Source of the DNA: Promicromonospora umidemergens
GTDB taxonomy: Bacteria > Actinomycetota > Actinomycetes > Actinomycetales > Cellulomonadaceae
Assembly: GCF_024171995.1 (NCBI RefSeq)
Contig: NZ_JAMTCT010000002.1
Span: forward strand, 186,001-250,000
Length of the DNA: 64,000 nucleotides
Direction: 5' to 3'
Shown here: in pieces, positions 8,251 through 17,066 of the stretch
How the letters are laid out: the number at the start of each line of letters is the position of its first letter
Position numbering within the stretch: the first letter of the stretch is position 1
Notes under the pieces: generated by a model
Databases searched by the model: none
The model's input: the letters and a program-made list of their open reading frames with translations, nothing else
Told to the model about the DNA's origin: nothing
Position numbers and translations under genes: made by a program

Positions 8251-10227
8251 ATGATCGAGAGGGCCGACGCGAGCCACGCCCTGACGACCGTGCTGGAACA
8301 GTCGCTGGGCCGTGCCCTGGGCTCGTCAGCCGCCCTGCTCTCTGATTCGGCGACCCGTAGTGCGCCGATGATGTCGTCGCCGCCCACCTGCAGCTGGGGT
8401 TCGGTCTCCTTCGACGGGGAGGGCGTGCTCCCGACGGCGACCGTGTCATGGCGTGGTCACGGCCCGGCCGTCGCGGCTGTGACCACCGGCGGCACCAGCA
8501 CGGCTGCCGGCGCTGCCACCGTCGGCGTGCCGATCGCGAGCTCGCGGACGGCGGAACGTCCGACGGCGGGGCTCGACGGTCTTGTCGTCGGTGCGGGTCT
8601 GGTCGAGGTGTTGGCGAAGCTCGAGGTGGCTCACCTCGGGGACGACGTGCTGCTGGACGTGGCGGCCCACTGGCAGGAGGTGGTCTCCTGGGCGACCGCC
8701 ATGCAGTCTCGGGCCCTGGGCGAGATCGCTCGACGCAGGTCCTGGACCGAGGAGCACAACGCTGCCGCTGCCGAGATCAGCGCCCGGCTACGCGTACCGC
8801 AGACCGAGGCGAACAAGCACCTGGCCCGGGGTGCCGGCCTGGCGGAGCATCCCCAGGTCCTGACCGCCCTGCACGACGCGGCGATCGATACCGCGAAGGC
8901 CGACATCCTGCTGCGCAGCGGGAACCCGTTGAGCACCGAGGAACGCGAGGAGGCGATCACCCGGTACCTGCCGCAGGCGCCGGACCACACCCGACGGTGG
9001 CTGCGGGACAAGATGAACCAGTTCGCCATCCGTCTGCACGGCAAGACGGAAGTGACCAAGCAGGCGATGAAACGCCGTGCGGTGTTCCTGGACCCGGCCG
9101 ACAACGCGATGGCGTGGATCAGCGCGAACCTGCCCGCGACCGACGCCGCAGCGGTCTGGGACGCGATCGAGCAGGCCGCCCACGCCCTGCGCCGAGCCCC
9201 GGGAGCCACCCGAACCCTGGCTCAGGCTCGGGCCGATGCGCTGGTCGCGATCACGACCGGCCGCCTCATCGTCCCGCCCGAGCCCCGCTGCGGGCCCACC
9301 CCTACTGACAGCGGCGGTAGCAGCGGGAACGGGAGCAGCCAGAGCGGGAGCGGCGGGGCCGCTGTCGGTGGTGCTGCGCCGGAGGATCCGGCGCTACCGC
9401 GCACGACCGTGCCCGCAGCGGGTTGCACCTGTGGCGGGTGCTCCTGCGACGGGGCCAGCGTGCGAGTCATCCCGGTCAAGCCACAGATCCGCATTACGGT
9501 CCCGGCGAGCATGCTCCTGGGTGCCGATGACACTCCCGGACACCTGGACACCTACGGGCCGATCCCGGCCGACCTCGCCGCACAGATCGCCGCTGACGCA
9601 ACCTGGCAACGACTCGTCACCGACCCGATCACGGGGATCTTGACCGACTACTCCACCACCACCTACCAACCCGGCAAAGTCCTCCGCCAGGCCGTGATCG
9701 CCCGGGACCAGACCTGCGGCTTCCCGCAGTGCGACCGGCATGGCCGCTGGGCCGACCTGGATCACATTGTCCCCTTCGACCACGGTCCCGACCCGGCCAC
9801 TCAACCACCGGGCACACCCGGACAGACCCGCGCGCAGAACCTCCAGCCCCTCTGCCGGGCACATCACCTGGCCAAGACCCACCACGGCTGGTCCCCCATG
9901 CATGACCCCGCGACCGGCATCACGACGTGGACCGCACCCACCGGACACCTGTACACCCGCCCGCCCACGATCACCGATCCGACAGACGGGCCCGAGACCA
10001 CGGCGCCCGCCCACCCTCCCGCGCAGGCCGCCGGAACCACGGCGACCCGACCTGACCCGACCGGACGCGTCAACAACGACATCACCAGCCTGACCGACGA
10101 CACTCGGGCACGCCTCGGCCAGCGCTCACTCGCCATCGGCGACCACGCCACAGGGGCAGCATCACCCCCGAGCAAGCCGACCACCGGGGAGCAGGGGCGC
10201 CTCTTCCCCGATGAACCGCCCTTTTAA
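8251..10227 (+). CDS. DUF222/HNH endonuclease domain protein (13E12-type)
   Basis: A 658-residue protein. Residues about 90-330 form the helical DUF222 domain (LVEVLAKLEVAHLGDDVLLDV, a helix ending in QSRALGEIARR, and the VPQTEANKHLARGAGLAEHP segment). A Gly/Ser linker (about 355-385) and a cysteine cluster CTCGGCSC follow. The HNH domain near residues 485-550 is complete: CGFPQCDRHGRWADLDHIVPF, then NLQPLCRAHHLAKTHHGW, giving the paired cysteines and DH/HH catalytic residues. Such proteins are common multicopy actinobacterial genes, probably nucleases linked to DNA damage or mobile DNA. ATG 8251 has the upstream GGAAGG; an earlier ATG at 8200 would sit almost on the candidate SOS box. Confidence 0.85.
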   Translation: MIERADASHALTTVLEQSLGRALGSSAALLSDSATRSAPMMSSPPTCSWGSVSFDGEGVLPTATVSWRGHGPAVAAVTTGGTSTAAGAATVGVPIASSRTAERPTAGLDGLVVGAGLVEVLAKLEVAHLGDDVLLDVAAHWQEVVSWATAMQSRALGEIARRRSWTEEHNAAAAEISARLRVPQTEANKHLARGAGLAEHPQVLTALHDAAIDTAKADILLRSGNPLSTEEREEAITRYLPQAPDHTRRWLRDKMNQFAIRLHGKTEVTKQAMKRRAVFLDPADNAMAWISANLPATDAAAVWDAIEQAAHALRRAPGATRTLAQARADALVAITTGRLIVPPEPRCGPTPTDSGGSSGNGSSQSGSGGAAVGGAAPEDPALPRTTVPAAGCTCGGCSCDGASVRVIPVKPQIRITVPASMLLGADDTPGHLDTYGPIPADLAAQIAADATWQRLVTDPITGILTDYSTTTYQPGKVLRQAVIARDQTCGFPQCDRHGRWADLDHIVPFDHGPDPATQPPGTPGQTRAQNLQPLCRAHHLAKTHHGWSPMHDPATGITTWTAPTGHLYTRPPTITDPTDGPETTAPAHPPAQAAGTTATRPDPTGRVNNDITSLTDDTRARLGQRSLAIGDHATGAASPPSKPTTGEQGRLFPDEPPF

Positions 10228-10378
10228 GGAGAGGCGGCGAGCGATCACGCGAACGCGCCCCGTCCGGCGATGGGCTGGACCGTCCATAGCTGACCGACAT
10301 TCACGCGAGCCGCGTTCGGCCAAGGGGCGCCCGGTGGCGCCGCAGGTCGTCGGCGTCTACCCGGCGACACCGGTCCCG

Positions 10379-11059
10379 TCACGCCCGCCCGATCTCCGCC
10401 ACCCGCCGCAGCACCGACTCCGGCACCGGATCGGACACGTAGTCCTCGGTGACGGGCGCGTCCGCGACCCGCCGCAGCGGCACGTGCCCGGCCCATCCGG
10501 TGAGCTCCAGGTCGCCCGGCTCGAGCGACGCACCGCCCGCACGCTGCTTCATCGAGGCTTCGGCCAGCGGCAGCGCCAGCACGGCCGTCGCCGCGAGCTC
10601 CTTGCGCGTCGCCGCCGGGATCGTCGCGGCCCGGCCCGGCATCATGTGGTCCACGATCAGGTCGAGCGCCCGACGCCGTTCCTCCTGGTCCGTCACCTGG
10701 CGCGGCCGCCCGATCACGACCGCCGACCGGTAGTTCATCGAGTGGTGAAAGCCGGTCCGGGCCAGGACCAGGCCGTCCAGCTCCGTCACGGTGACGCACA
10801 CGTCCTGCTCCAGGGTCGGCCGGAGCCAGCCCGCGGCGACCGACCCGTGCAGGTAGAGGGTGCCGCCGGCATCTGGCCCGTCCGCGTCCACGGCGAAGGC
10901 GACAGGCAGCACCACCGGGTGCGTTCCCGCGACGACGCCCAGGTGCGCGACGAGCGCGTCGGTGAGCAGCGCCATGAGCCGACGGCGGTCGTCGACCTGG
11001 CGCTTGCTGCCGCGAGTCGGCGTGGTGCGTGCGGTGGGTGAGAGGTGCTGCGTCGTCAT
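10379..11059 (-). CDS. FMN-binding pyridoxamine 5'-phosphate oxidase-like protein
   Basis: A 226-residue split-barrel flavoprotein. Family features are the N-terminal helix followed by HPVVLPVAFAVD, the strand GTLYLHGSVAAGWLR, the VTELDGLVLARTGFHHSMNYRSAVVIGRP segment (a SMNYRSV-type motif that contacts the FMN phosphate) and the C-terminal half with KQRAGG. These proteins are the flavin-nucleotide-binding branch, often called Nim-like, and are not proven to oxidise pyridoxamine phosphate. Start ATG 11059 (MTTQHLS) was preferred to the longer frame. It is divergent from a MocR/PdxR-type regulator, a pairing that suggests a vitamin B6 link. Confidence 0.8.
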   Translation of the reverse strand: MTTQHLSPTARTTPTRGSKRQVDDRRRLMALLTDALVAHLGVVAGTHPVVLPVAFAVDADGPDAGGTLYLHGSVAAGWLRPTLEQDVCVTVTELDGLVLARTGFHHSMNYRSAVVIGRPRQVTDQEERRRALDLIVDHMMPGRAATIPAATRKELAATAVLALPLAEASMKQRAGGASLEPGDLELTGWAGHVPLRRVADAPVTEDYVSDPVPESVLRRVAEIGRA

Positions 11060-11076
11060 GCGGCTAGCCTGACGCT

Positions 11077-11128
11077 GAAGTGGCCCGTAGGCACGGGCCA
11101 GTTCGCCGCGAGTCAAACAAGCCACTTC
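11077..11128. promoter_or_regulatory. Nested inverted repeats between PNPOx-like and MocR genes
   Basis: Two overlapping dyads lie in the 91-base divergent gap. TGGCCCGT-AGGC-ACGGGCCA is perfect at 11081-11100. GAAGTGGC at 11077-11084 pairs with GCCACTTC at 11121-11128 across 36 bases. MocR regulators bind repeated half-sites in such gaps, so the 8-base GAAGTGGC elements are the best operator candidates. Confidence 0.5.
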
Positions 11129-11150
11129 CGCCACCCCACCGGAGACCGTC

Positions 11151-12500
11151 ATGCTCCCCGTCCACCTCGACCGCACGCGCGCCGAGCCGCTCCCCGCGCA
11201 GCTCGCGGCCACCGTCCGCAGGCTGGTGACCGACGGCACGCTCACGACCGGCGACCGCCTGCCCTCCAGCCGTGCCCTGGCCGCGGACCTGGGCGTGGCG
11301 CGCGCCGTCGTCGAGCAGGCCTACGACCAGCTCCTGGCCGAGGCCTGGGTGGAGACCCGGCGCGGTTCGGGCACGTTCGTCGCCTCCGGCGAGGCCCTTC
11401 CCGCACCCGCTCCCCCGCCACGCCCCGCGCGTCGCGAACCGCAGTACGTCCGCCTCGACGCCGGCACGCCCTGGATCGACCCACGCCACGTCGCGGGCTG
11501 GCGGCGAGCCTGGCGCGAGGTCTCCGCGGCCCGGCCGCCGCGGGGCTACCCCGACCCGCGCGGCCTCGCCGAGCTGCGCGACGCGCTCGCCGAGCGGCTC
11601 GCCCGCACCCGCGGCCTGACCGTGGAGCCCGACGAGATCCTCGTGACCGCCGGCTCGACGGACGGCCTGCGCCAGCTCCTCGGCGCGCTGGGTCCCGGGG
11701 ACGTCCTCGTCGAGGACCCCGGCTACCGCGCTGCCGTCGAGACGGTCCGGGCGGCAGGCCGCGGCGTCGTCGACCATCCGGCGCTCGCGCCCGTCACCGG
11801 GCTGGTCGGCTGCGCCGCCGCCTACGTCACGCCCGCCCACCAGCACCCGCTGGGCCGCGTCATGCCCGCCGGGGACCGGCTCGCGCTGCTGGCCGCCGCC
11901 CGGGACGCCGACGCCGTGGTGGTCGAGGACGACTACGACTCGGAGTTCCGGTACGACGTCGCCCCCGTGCCCGCCCTCGCGGCCCTCGACCGGTCACGCG
12001 TGGCCTACCTCGGGACCGCCTCGAAGTCGGTCAGCCCGAGCCTGCGGCTGGGCTGGCTCGTCGCGCCGCCGGCGGTCCACGAGCTCCTCGTCCGACGCCG
12101 CACGATCACCCACGACACCCCGCCGTGGCCCGCTCAGCGCGCCCTGCTGACCCTGCTGCGCGACGGCTGGGCCGACAAGGTGGTGCGCACCGCCCGGCGC
12201 GTCTACGCGGACCGTGCGCCGCGCGTCGCCGCCGCCATGGCCCCGCACGCCGAGCTCGCCGGGCCGCTGGCCGGGATGTACTCGACCTGGCTCACCGACC
12301 CGGCGTCGGCCACGGCGGCGCGGACGGCCGCCCGCGCCGCCGGCTTCGACCTCCCGCTCCTGGCCGACTACTGCCGCACCGCGCGCCGGACGGGGATCGT
12401 GCTCGGCTTCGGCGGCGTGACCGACGCCGAGCTCGACCGCGCGCTCTCCGCGATCACCGGTGGTCTGGCCGGCACGCTGGCCGGCCCGTCAGACCAGTGA
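11151..12500 (+). CDS. MocR/PdxR-type GntR regulator with aminotransferase domain
   Basis: A 449-residue fusion. The N-terminal GntR winged helix (residues about 10-78) reads [45 protein letters not shown] and [13 protein letters not shown]. From about residue 95 a fold-type I aminotransferase-like domain follows with [29 protein letters not shown] and the PLP lysine in [16 protein letters not shown] (Lys292). PdxR members activate PLP synthesis; other MocR proteins control GABA or taurine use. It faces a PNPOx-like gene, favouring a vitamin B6 role. Its last 12 bases overlap the convergent ABC exporter gene. Confidence 0.88.
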   Translation: MLPVHLDRTRAEPLPAQLAATVRRLVTDGTLTTGDRLPSSRALAADLGVARAVVEQAYDQLLAEAWVETRRGSGTFVASGEALPAPAPPPRPARREPQYVRLDAGTPWIDPRHVAGWRRAWREVSAARPPRGYPDPRGLAELRDALAERLARTRGLTVEPDEILVTAGSTDGLRQLLGALGPGDVLVEDPGYRAAVETVRAAGRGVVDHPALAPVTGLVGCAAAYVTPAHQHPLGRVMPAGDRLALLAAARDADAVVVEDDYDSEFRYDVAPVPALAALDRSRVAYLGTASKSVSPSLRLGWLVAPPAVHELLVRRRTITHDTPPWPAQRALLTLLRDGWADKVVRTARRVYADRAPRVAAAMAPHAELAGPLAGMYSTWLTDPASATAARTAARAAGFDLPLLADYCRTARRTGIVLGFGGVTDAELDRALSAITGGLAGTLAGPSDQ

Positions 12501-14348
12501 GTCCTGCCAGGCCTCGTGCAGGCGGGCGTACTGGCCGTCGCCTGCGATGAGCTCGGCAGGCGTGCCGTCCTCGACGATCCGCCCGTGCTCCATCACCAGC
12601 ACCCGGTCGGCGATCGCCACGGTGGACAGGCGGTGCGCGATGATGATCGCGGTCCGGTCGGCGAGCAGCGTCTGCAGGCCGCGCTGCACGAGCCGCTCGC
12701 CAGGCATGTCGAGCGACGACGTCGCCTCGTCGAGCACCAGCACCACCGGGTCCGCGAGGAACGCCCGCGCGAACGACAGGAGCTGCCGCTGCCCGGCCGA
12801 CACCCGCCCGCCGCGCTTGTTCACGTCCGTGTCGTACCCGTCGGGCATGTCGAGCACGAACTCGTGCGCGCCAACGGCCCGCGCCGCCGCCTCGATCTCC
12901 TCCTGGGTGGCGCCGGGCCTACCGAGCGCGATGTTCTCCCGCACCGACCCGCTGAACAGATATGCCTCCTGGGTGACCATGACGACGGCGCGGCGCAGGT
13001 CGGCCGACGCCAGGTCGCGCACGTCGACGCCGTCCAGCCGTACCGCGCCGGCCGACGCGTCGTAGAACCGGGTGACCAGCTTCGCGACCGTCGACTTTCC
13101 GGCACCCGTGGTGCCCACCACCGCGACGGTCTGCCCGCCGGGGATCGTGAGGTCCAGGTCGGGCAGCACCACCGGGCCGTCGCCGTACTGGAACCGGACG
13201 TGGTCCAGCCGCAGCTCGCCCCGCTGGCGGCCGTCCGCCGGCGGCAGCGGAGCCGGGTCGGTGGGCTCCGTGACGGTGGGCTCCTCGGACAGGAGGCCCG
13301 ACACCTTCTCCAGGGCCGCGGTCGCCGACTGGAACGAGTTGTAGAACATGCCGAGCTGCTGCACCGGCTGGAAGAACCGCTTGCAGTAGAGCAGCACGGC
13401 GGTCAGGGCCCCCACGTCCAGCGTGCCCTCAAGCACCCGCCAGCCGCCGACCGCGAGCGCCGCGACGACGGTCAGGTTGCCGATGAGGATGAGGCCGGGC
13501 TGGAACCGTCCGTTGACGCCGAAGATCTGCAGGTTGGCGTCGCGGTAGTCCTCGCCGAGCTTGCGGTAGTCGGCCTCGGTGGTGGGCTCGCGGCGGAAGG
13601 CCTGCACGGCGCGCATGCCGGTCATGGTCTCGACGAACTTGACGATGAGCCGGGCCGACGCGGTCCGCTGTTCCCGGTAGAACCGCTGAGACATGCGTTG
13701 GAACCAGCGGGTGAGCAGCCAGGCGGGGAGGAACGCGAGGGCGAGCAGGAGGCCGGACCGCCAGTCGATGAGCAGCAGGCTGATGAAGGTGAACACCATG
13801 AGCAGGAGCGACGAGACGACGCCGGTCAGGCCGCCGTCGAGCAGCTCACGCAGCGCCTCCAGGTCGGAGGTCTGGCGGGAGATGATGCGGCCGGAGGTGT
13901 ACGACTCGTGGAACTCGAGCGAGAGCCGCTGGGTCTGGCGGAACACGCGGCGGCGCAGGTCGAGGAGCACGGCCTGGGCGATGTGGGCGGCGGCTCGTAC
14001 GTAGGCGCCCGCTGCGACGCCGCCGAGCACTGCGGCGGCGAGGTAGCCGGCGCCGCTGAGGACGAGTGGCGTGACCGACCCGTCCTGCAGGGCGGGTACT
14101 GCCTGGTCGATGGCGACGGCGACGAGCCACGGGCCGGCCACCTGGCCGAGGGTGGAGGCGATGACGAGCACGGCGGCCCAGGCGAGGGCTTTCTTGTGGG
14201 GGCGGAGCAGGTCGCCGAGCAGGTGCATGGACCGGCGACGGACGCTGCGGGAGGCCTCCTTGCCGAGGCCTGTCTCGTCGTCCGCGGCGGCGTCGGTGGG
14301 CCGACGGCGGTCGGCGGGACCGGTGGTGGGCTCCGTGGTTGCCGTCAT
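12489..14348 (-). CDS. ABC exporter half-transporter, canonical ATPase site
   Basis: A 619-residue fusion of six membrane helices and one ATPase domain. Membrane segments run from about residue 45 to 330 (for example [22 protein letters not shown] and [13 protein letters not shown]). The ATPase has Walker [12 protein letters not shown] (near residue 410), a signature [16 protein letters not shown] in which the usual LSGGQ is altered, and Walker [13 protein letters not shown] with the catalytic glutamate present; the switch histidine is in IIAHRLST. It starts inside the stop of the partner gene (4-base ATGA overlap). The altered signature completes the degenerate site of the partner, the pattern of asymmetric heterodimeric exporters. 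Likely role: drug or lipid export. Confidence 0.9.
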   Translation of the reverse strand: MTATTEPTTGPADRRRPTDAAADDETGLGKEASRSVRRRSMHLLGDLLRPHKKALAWAAVLVIASTLGQVAGPWLVAVAIDQAVPALQDGSVTPLVLSGAGYLAAAVLGGVAAGAYVRAAAHIAQAVLLDLRRRVFRQTQRLSLEFHESYTSGRIISRQTSDLEALRELLDGGLTGVVSSLLLMVFTFISLLLIDWRSGLLLALAFLPAWLLTRWFQRMSQRFYREQRTASARLIVKFVETMTGMRAVQAFRREPTTEADYRKLGEDYRDANLQIFGVNGRFQPGLILIGNLTVVAALAVGGWRVLEGTLDVGALTAVLLYCKRFFQPVQQLGMFYNSFQSATAALEKVSGLLSEEPTVTEPTDPAPLPPADGRQRGELRLDHVRFQYGDGPVVLPDLDLTIPGGQTVAVVGTTGAGKSTVAKLVTRFYDASAGAVRLDGVDVRDLASADLRRAVVMVTQEAYLFSGSVRENIALGRPGATQEEIEAAARAVGAHEFVLDMPDGYDTDVNKRGGRVSAGQRQLLSFARAFLADPVVLVLDEATSSLDMPGERLVQRGLQTLLADRTAIIIAHRLSTVAIADRVLVMEHGRIVEDGTPAELIAGDGQYARLHEAWQDSLV

Positions 14349-16228
14349 GACAGCGCCTCCTGGCTCTGCTGGTCCTGCTCGTGCGCCTCGTAGTCGTCCT
14401 CGAGGCTCGAGATGATGTACCGGTAGTGCGGGTCGCTCACCAGGAGGTCGTGGTGCGTCCCGACTGCGGTGATCCGGCCGCCCTGGAGCACCGCGACCCG
14501 GTCGGCGAGGGCGACCGTGGAGGGCCGGTGCGCGATGACGAGGGTGGTCGTGGCGACGAGCACGTCCCGCAGGCGGGCCGTGACGGCTTCCTCCGTCGTG
14601 ACGTCGAGCGCGGACAGCGGGTCGTCGAGCACGAGGACGCGGGGCTGGGCGGCGATGGCGCGGGCCAGGGCGAGGCGCTGTCGCTGCCCGCCGGACAGGG
14701 ACATGCCCTCCTCGCCGATGCGGGTGCCGACGCCGTCGGGCAGGTCGAGGACGAACTGCGCCTGGGCCACCTCGAGGGCCTGGGTCATGAGGGCCTCGCG
14801 CTCGGCCGGCGGGAGGGTGTCGGAGACGCCGAGCAGCACGTTGTCCCGCACGGACGCGGAGAACAGCGTGGGGTCCTCGAAGGCGACGGCTACCCGTTCG
14901 CGCACCTGGGCGCGCGTCAGGTCGCGGACGTCGACGCCGTCGACCTCGACGACGCCGTCGGTCACGTCGAAGAGGCGGGGCGGGAGCATCGCGAGCGTCG
15001 ACTTGCCGGACCCGGTCAGGCCGACCAGGGCGGTGGTGGTGCCAGGCGGCAGCTCCAGGTCGACGTGGTCGAGCACGGGGCGGGCTGCGTCGTCGTACCG
15101 GAAGGTGACGTCGCGGAAGGCGACGTGCCCGCCCGACGCGCCGGCGGCGCCGGGTATCACGACGGGCAGGTCGGCCGGTGTCGCGGGGTCGGTCAGGGGG
15201 TTGGTGGTGTCCATGACCTCGAAGAACCGGTCGACGGCGGTGCGCGCGTTGAGCGTCATCGACAGCGTCATGCCCAGGTCGACGACGGGGCCGTTGATGA
15301 CGGCCGCCGTGGCGAAGAACGCGACCAGGGCGCCGATCGTCATGTCACCGGACGCGACCAGGTAGGTGCCGACGACGAGCGCTACCGCCTGGGTGGCCTC
15401 GGGGATCACGCGCAGTGCGGTGGTCAGTCCCGCGTCGGTGGTGGCCTTGCGGATCTCGGTGTCGCGGAGCCCCTGGGCCTGGTCGGTGAACTGGTCCAGC
15501 GCGTCGGGGCCGCGCCCGAACGCCTTGAGCACGCGGATGCCGTGCACGGACTCCTCGACGGTGGTGGCGAGGTCGCCCGACTGGTCCTGCGACAGCCGCG
15601 AGATCTTGCGGTACTTGCGGGAGAACCGGAATGCCAGGACGGTCACGGGGATCGCGCCGCACAGGAAGATGATGCCGAGCCAGCCGCCCGTCGCGACGAG
15701 CAGGCCGACGCCCACGACGATGGTGACGAAGCTGACCACGAGCTGCAGGATGCCGAACACGAGCCAGCGCCGCAGGAGGCCGAGGTCGCCCATGATGCGG
15801 CTCAGCAGCTGCCCGCCGGGCCAGCGGTCGTGGAACGAGACGGGCAGGTCCTGCAGGTGCTGGAACAGTGCCACGCGCATCGCGGCCTCGACCCGCGTGC
15901 CGGGGAACATCACGAGCGTGCGGCGCAGGAGGATCAGGCCCGCCTCCCCCGCGCCGAGCAGCGCGACGAGGACGACGGACCAGGTCAGGCCCGACCAGTC
16001 GTGCTCGCGGGCGCCCTCGGCGAGGGGTCCGTCGGTGACCCACCGCAGCACGGCGGGGATGGAGAGCGCCATGAGGCTGGCGCCGAGCGACGCGAGGAGC
16101 CCGCCGACCAGGCGTGGCAGGGCCGTGCGGACGTAGGGGTAGAGACGACGGATCGAGGCGAAGGTGCTGCGCTCGGACGAAGGATCAGATCGATTCGAAC
16201 TGTCGGCTGTTTGAGGCATCGGATCCAT
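14345..16228 (-). CDS. ABC exporter half-transporter, degenerate ATPase site
   Basis: A 627-residue partner of the downstream gene and first in the two-gene operon. Six membrane helices lie between about residues 38 and 330. The ATPase has Walker [12 protein letters not shown] (near 405), a perfect signature [15 protein letters not shown] (near 515) and Walker [13 protein letters not shown], where aspartate replaces the catalytic glutamate. Together with the altered signature of the other subunit this gives one dead and one live ATP site, as in TM287/288-type exporters. Start ATG 16228 is followed by a hydrophilic 35-residue lead. Substrate unknown; no regulator gene is adjacent. Confidence 0.9.
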   Translation of the reverse strand: MDPMPQTADSSNRSDPSSERSTFASIRRLYPYVRTALPRLVGGLLASLGASLMALSIPAVLRWVTDGPLAEGAREHDWSGLTWSVVLVALLGAGEAGLILLRRTLVMFPGTRVEAAMRVALFQHLQDLPVSFHDRWPGGQLLSRIMGDLGLLRRWLVFGILQLVVSFVTIVVGVGLLVATGGWLGIIFLCGAIPVTVLAFRFSRKYRKISRLSQDQSGDLATTVEESVHGIRVLKAFGRGPDALDQFTDQAQGLRDTEIRKATTDAGLTTALRVIPEATQAVALVVGTYLVASGDMTIGALVAFFATAAVINGPVVDLGMTLSMTLNARTAVDRFFEVMDTTNPLTDPATPADLPVVIPGAAGASGGHVAFRDVTFRYDDAARPVLDHVDLELPPGTTTALVGLTGSGKSTLAMLPPRLFDVTDGVVEVDGVDVRDLTRAQVRERVAVAFEDPTLFSASVRDNVLLGVSDTLPPAEREALMTQALEVAQAQFVLDLPDGVGTRIGEEGMSLSGGQRQRLALARAIAAQPRVLVLDDPLSALDVTTEEAVTARLRDVLVATTTLVIAHRPSTVALADRVAVLQGGRITAVGTHHDLLVSDPHYRYIISSLEDDYEAHEQDQQSQEALS

Positions 16229-16277
16229 TATCGCGCCGACCGCAAGTTGTTAGTTCGGGTAAGCACCTACCCGCGGC

Positions 16278-17057
16278 TCAGCGCACCCGCACCGACAGGC
16301 AGGTCACGCAGCCCTCGAGCTTCTCGAACTCGGTCACGGGCGTGGTGAGCACCGTGAGGCCGCGCCCGCGCAGCAGCTCGGCGGTGGCGGGGGCGGCCGC
16401 GGACAGCAGCACCGTGGTCTCGTCCAGCACGACGACGGCGCTGCCTTCCGCCTCGGGGACCGGCAGGAAGGCGGCGAACCTGCTGATGTCGTCGACGACC
16501 GGCTCGTAGCCGATGACCGTGCCGTCGGGCAGGGCGGTGACGGCGGACTTCAGGTGCAGCGCCCTGGTCACGGGCACCTCGACGACGCGCCACCCGCGCG
16601 GCTCGAGCAGCGCACGGAGCTGGTCCGCGCCGTCGGCGTTCGTGCGCGCGGTGCGCCCCACGTACACGGTGCGACCGACCTTCAGGATGTCGCCGCCCTC
16701 GAGCGTGCCCGGCTCCGTGATCTCGGCGATCTCACGCACTGCCGCCTCAACCACCGGCCGCACCGAGCCCACCTCACCGCGCCGGGTCGGCGCGCCCGGC
16801 CGGGTCAGGACCGCGAGGTCGTCGAACACGACGACCGCGTCCTCCACGAACACCCCGTCCGGGTGCGCCTCGGCCACCGGCATCGCACGCACGTCCCAGC
16901 CGAAGCCCCGGAACACCTCCACGTACCGCTGCCACTGCTCGGCCGCCAGGTCCGCGTCGACCGGGACGCGGTCCAGGTGGGTGAGCTCGCCGTCGGCCAG
17001 GCGGGCCGACGGCGGGCGGACGAGCAGCGTGCGGCGGGCAGTCGGTGCAGTGGACAT
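16278..17057 (-). CDS. Dimethylarginine dimethylaminohydrolase-like enzyme
   Basis: A 259-residue amidinotransferase-fold enzyme. DDAH hydrolyses methylated arginine to citrulline and methylamines. Catalytic features are FVEDAVVVFDD (substrate-binding acidic residues), TLEGGDILKVG, the histidine in ALHLKSAVT and the nucleophilic cysteine in CLSVRVR at residue 253 near the C-terminus. Length agrees with the family. The start at 17057 is only 9 bases after the stop of the acylase-acyltransferase gene, so it may be the last gene of the siderophore operon, although the function offers no obvious step there; a nearby independent role in arginine metabolism is equally possible. Confidence 0.85.
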   Translation of the reverse strand: MSTAPTARRTLLVRPPSARLADGELTHLDRVPVDADLAAEQWQRYVEVFRGFGWDVRAMPVAEAHPDGVFVEDAVVVFDDLAVLTRPGAPTRRGEVGSVRPVVEAAVREIAEITEPGTLEGGDILKVGRTVYVGRTARTNADGADQLRALLEPRGWRVVEVPVTRALHLKSAVTALPDGTVIGYEPVVDDISRFAAFLPVPEAEGSAVVVLDETTVLLSAAAPATAELLRGRGLTVLTTPVTEFEKLEGCVTCLSVRVR

Positions 17058-17066
17058 GTCGCGACG

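Noticed and set aside
9290-9380. Gly/Ser repeat in the HNH gene considered as an intergenic or CRISPR-like repeat
   Set aside because: It is an in-frame linker coding for GSSGNGSSQSGSGG-type residues between two domains; no regular spacer structure.
13693-14004. Plus-strand frame inside the ABC exporter gene
   Set aside because: Ser/Arg-rich shadow frame with no start signal of its own.
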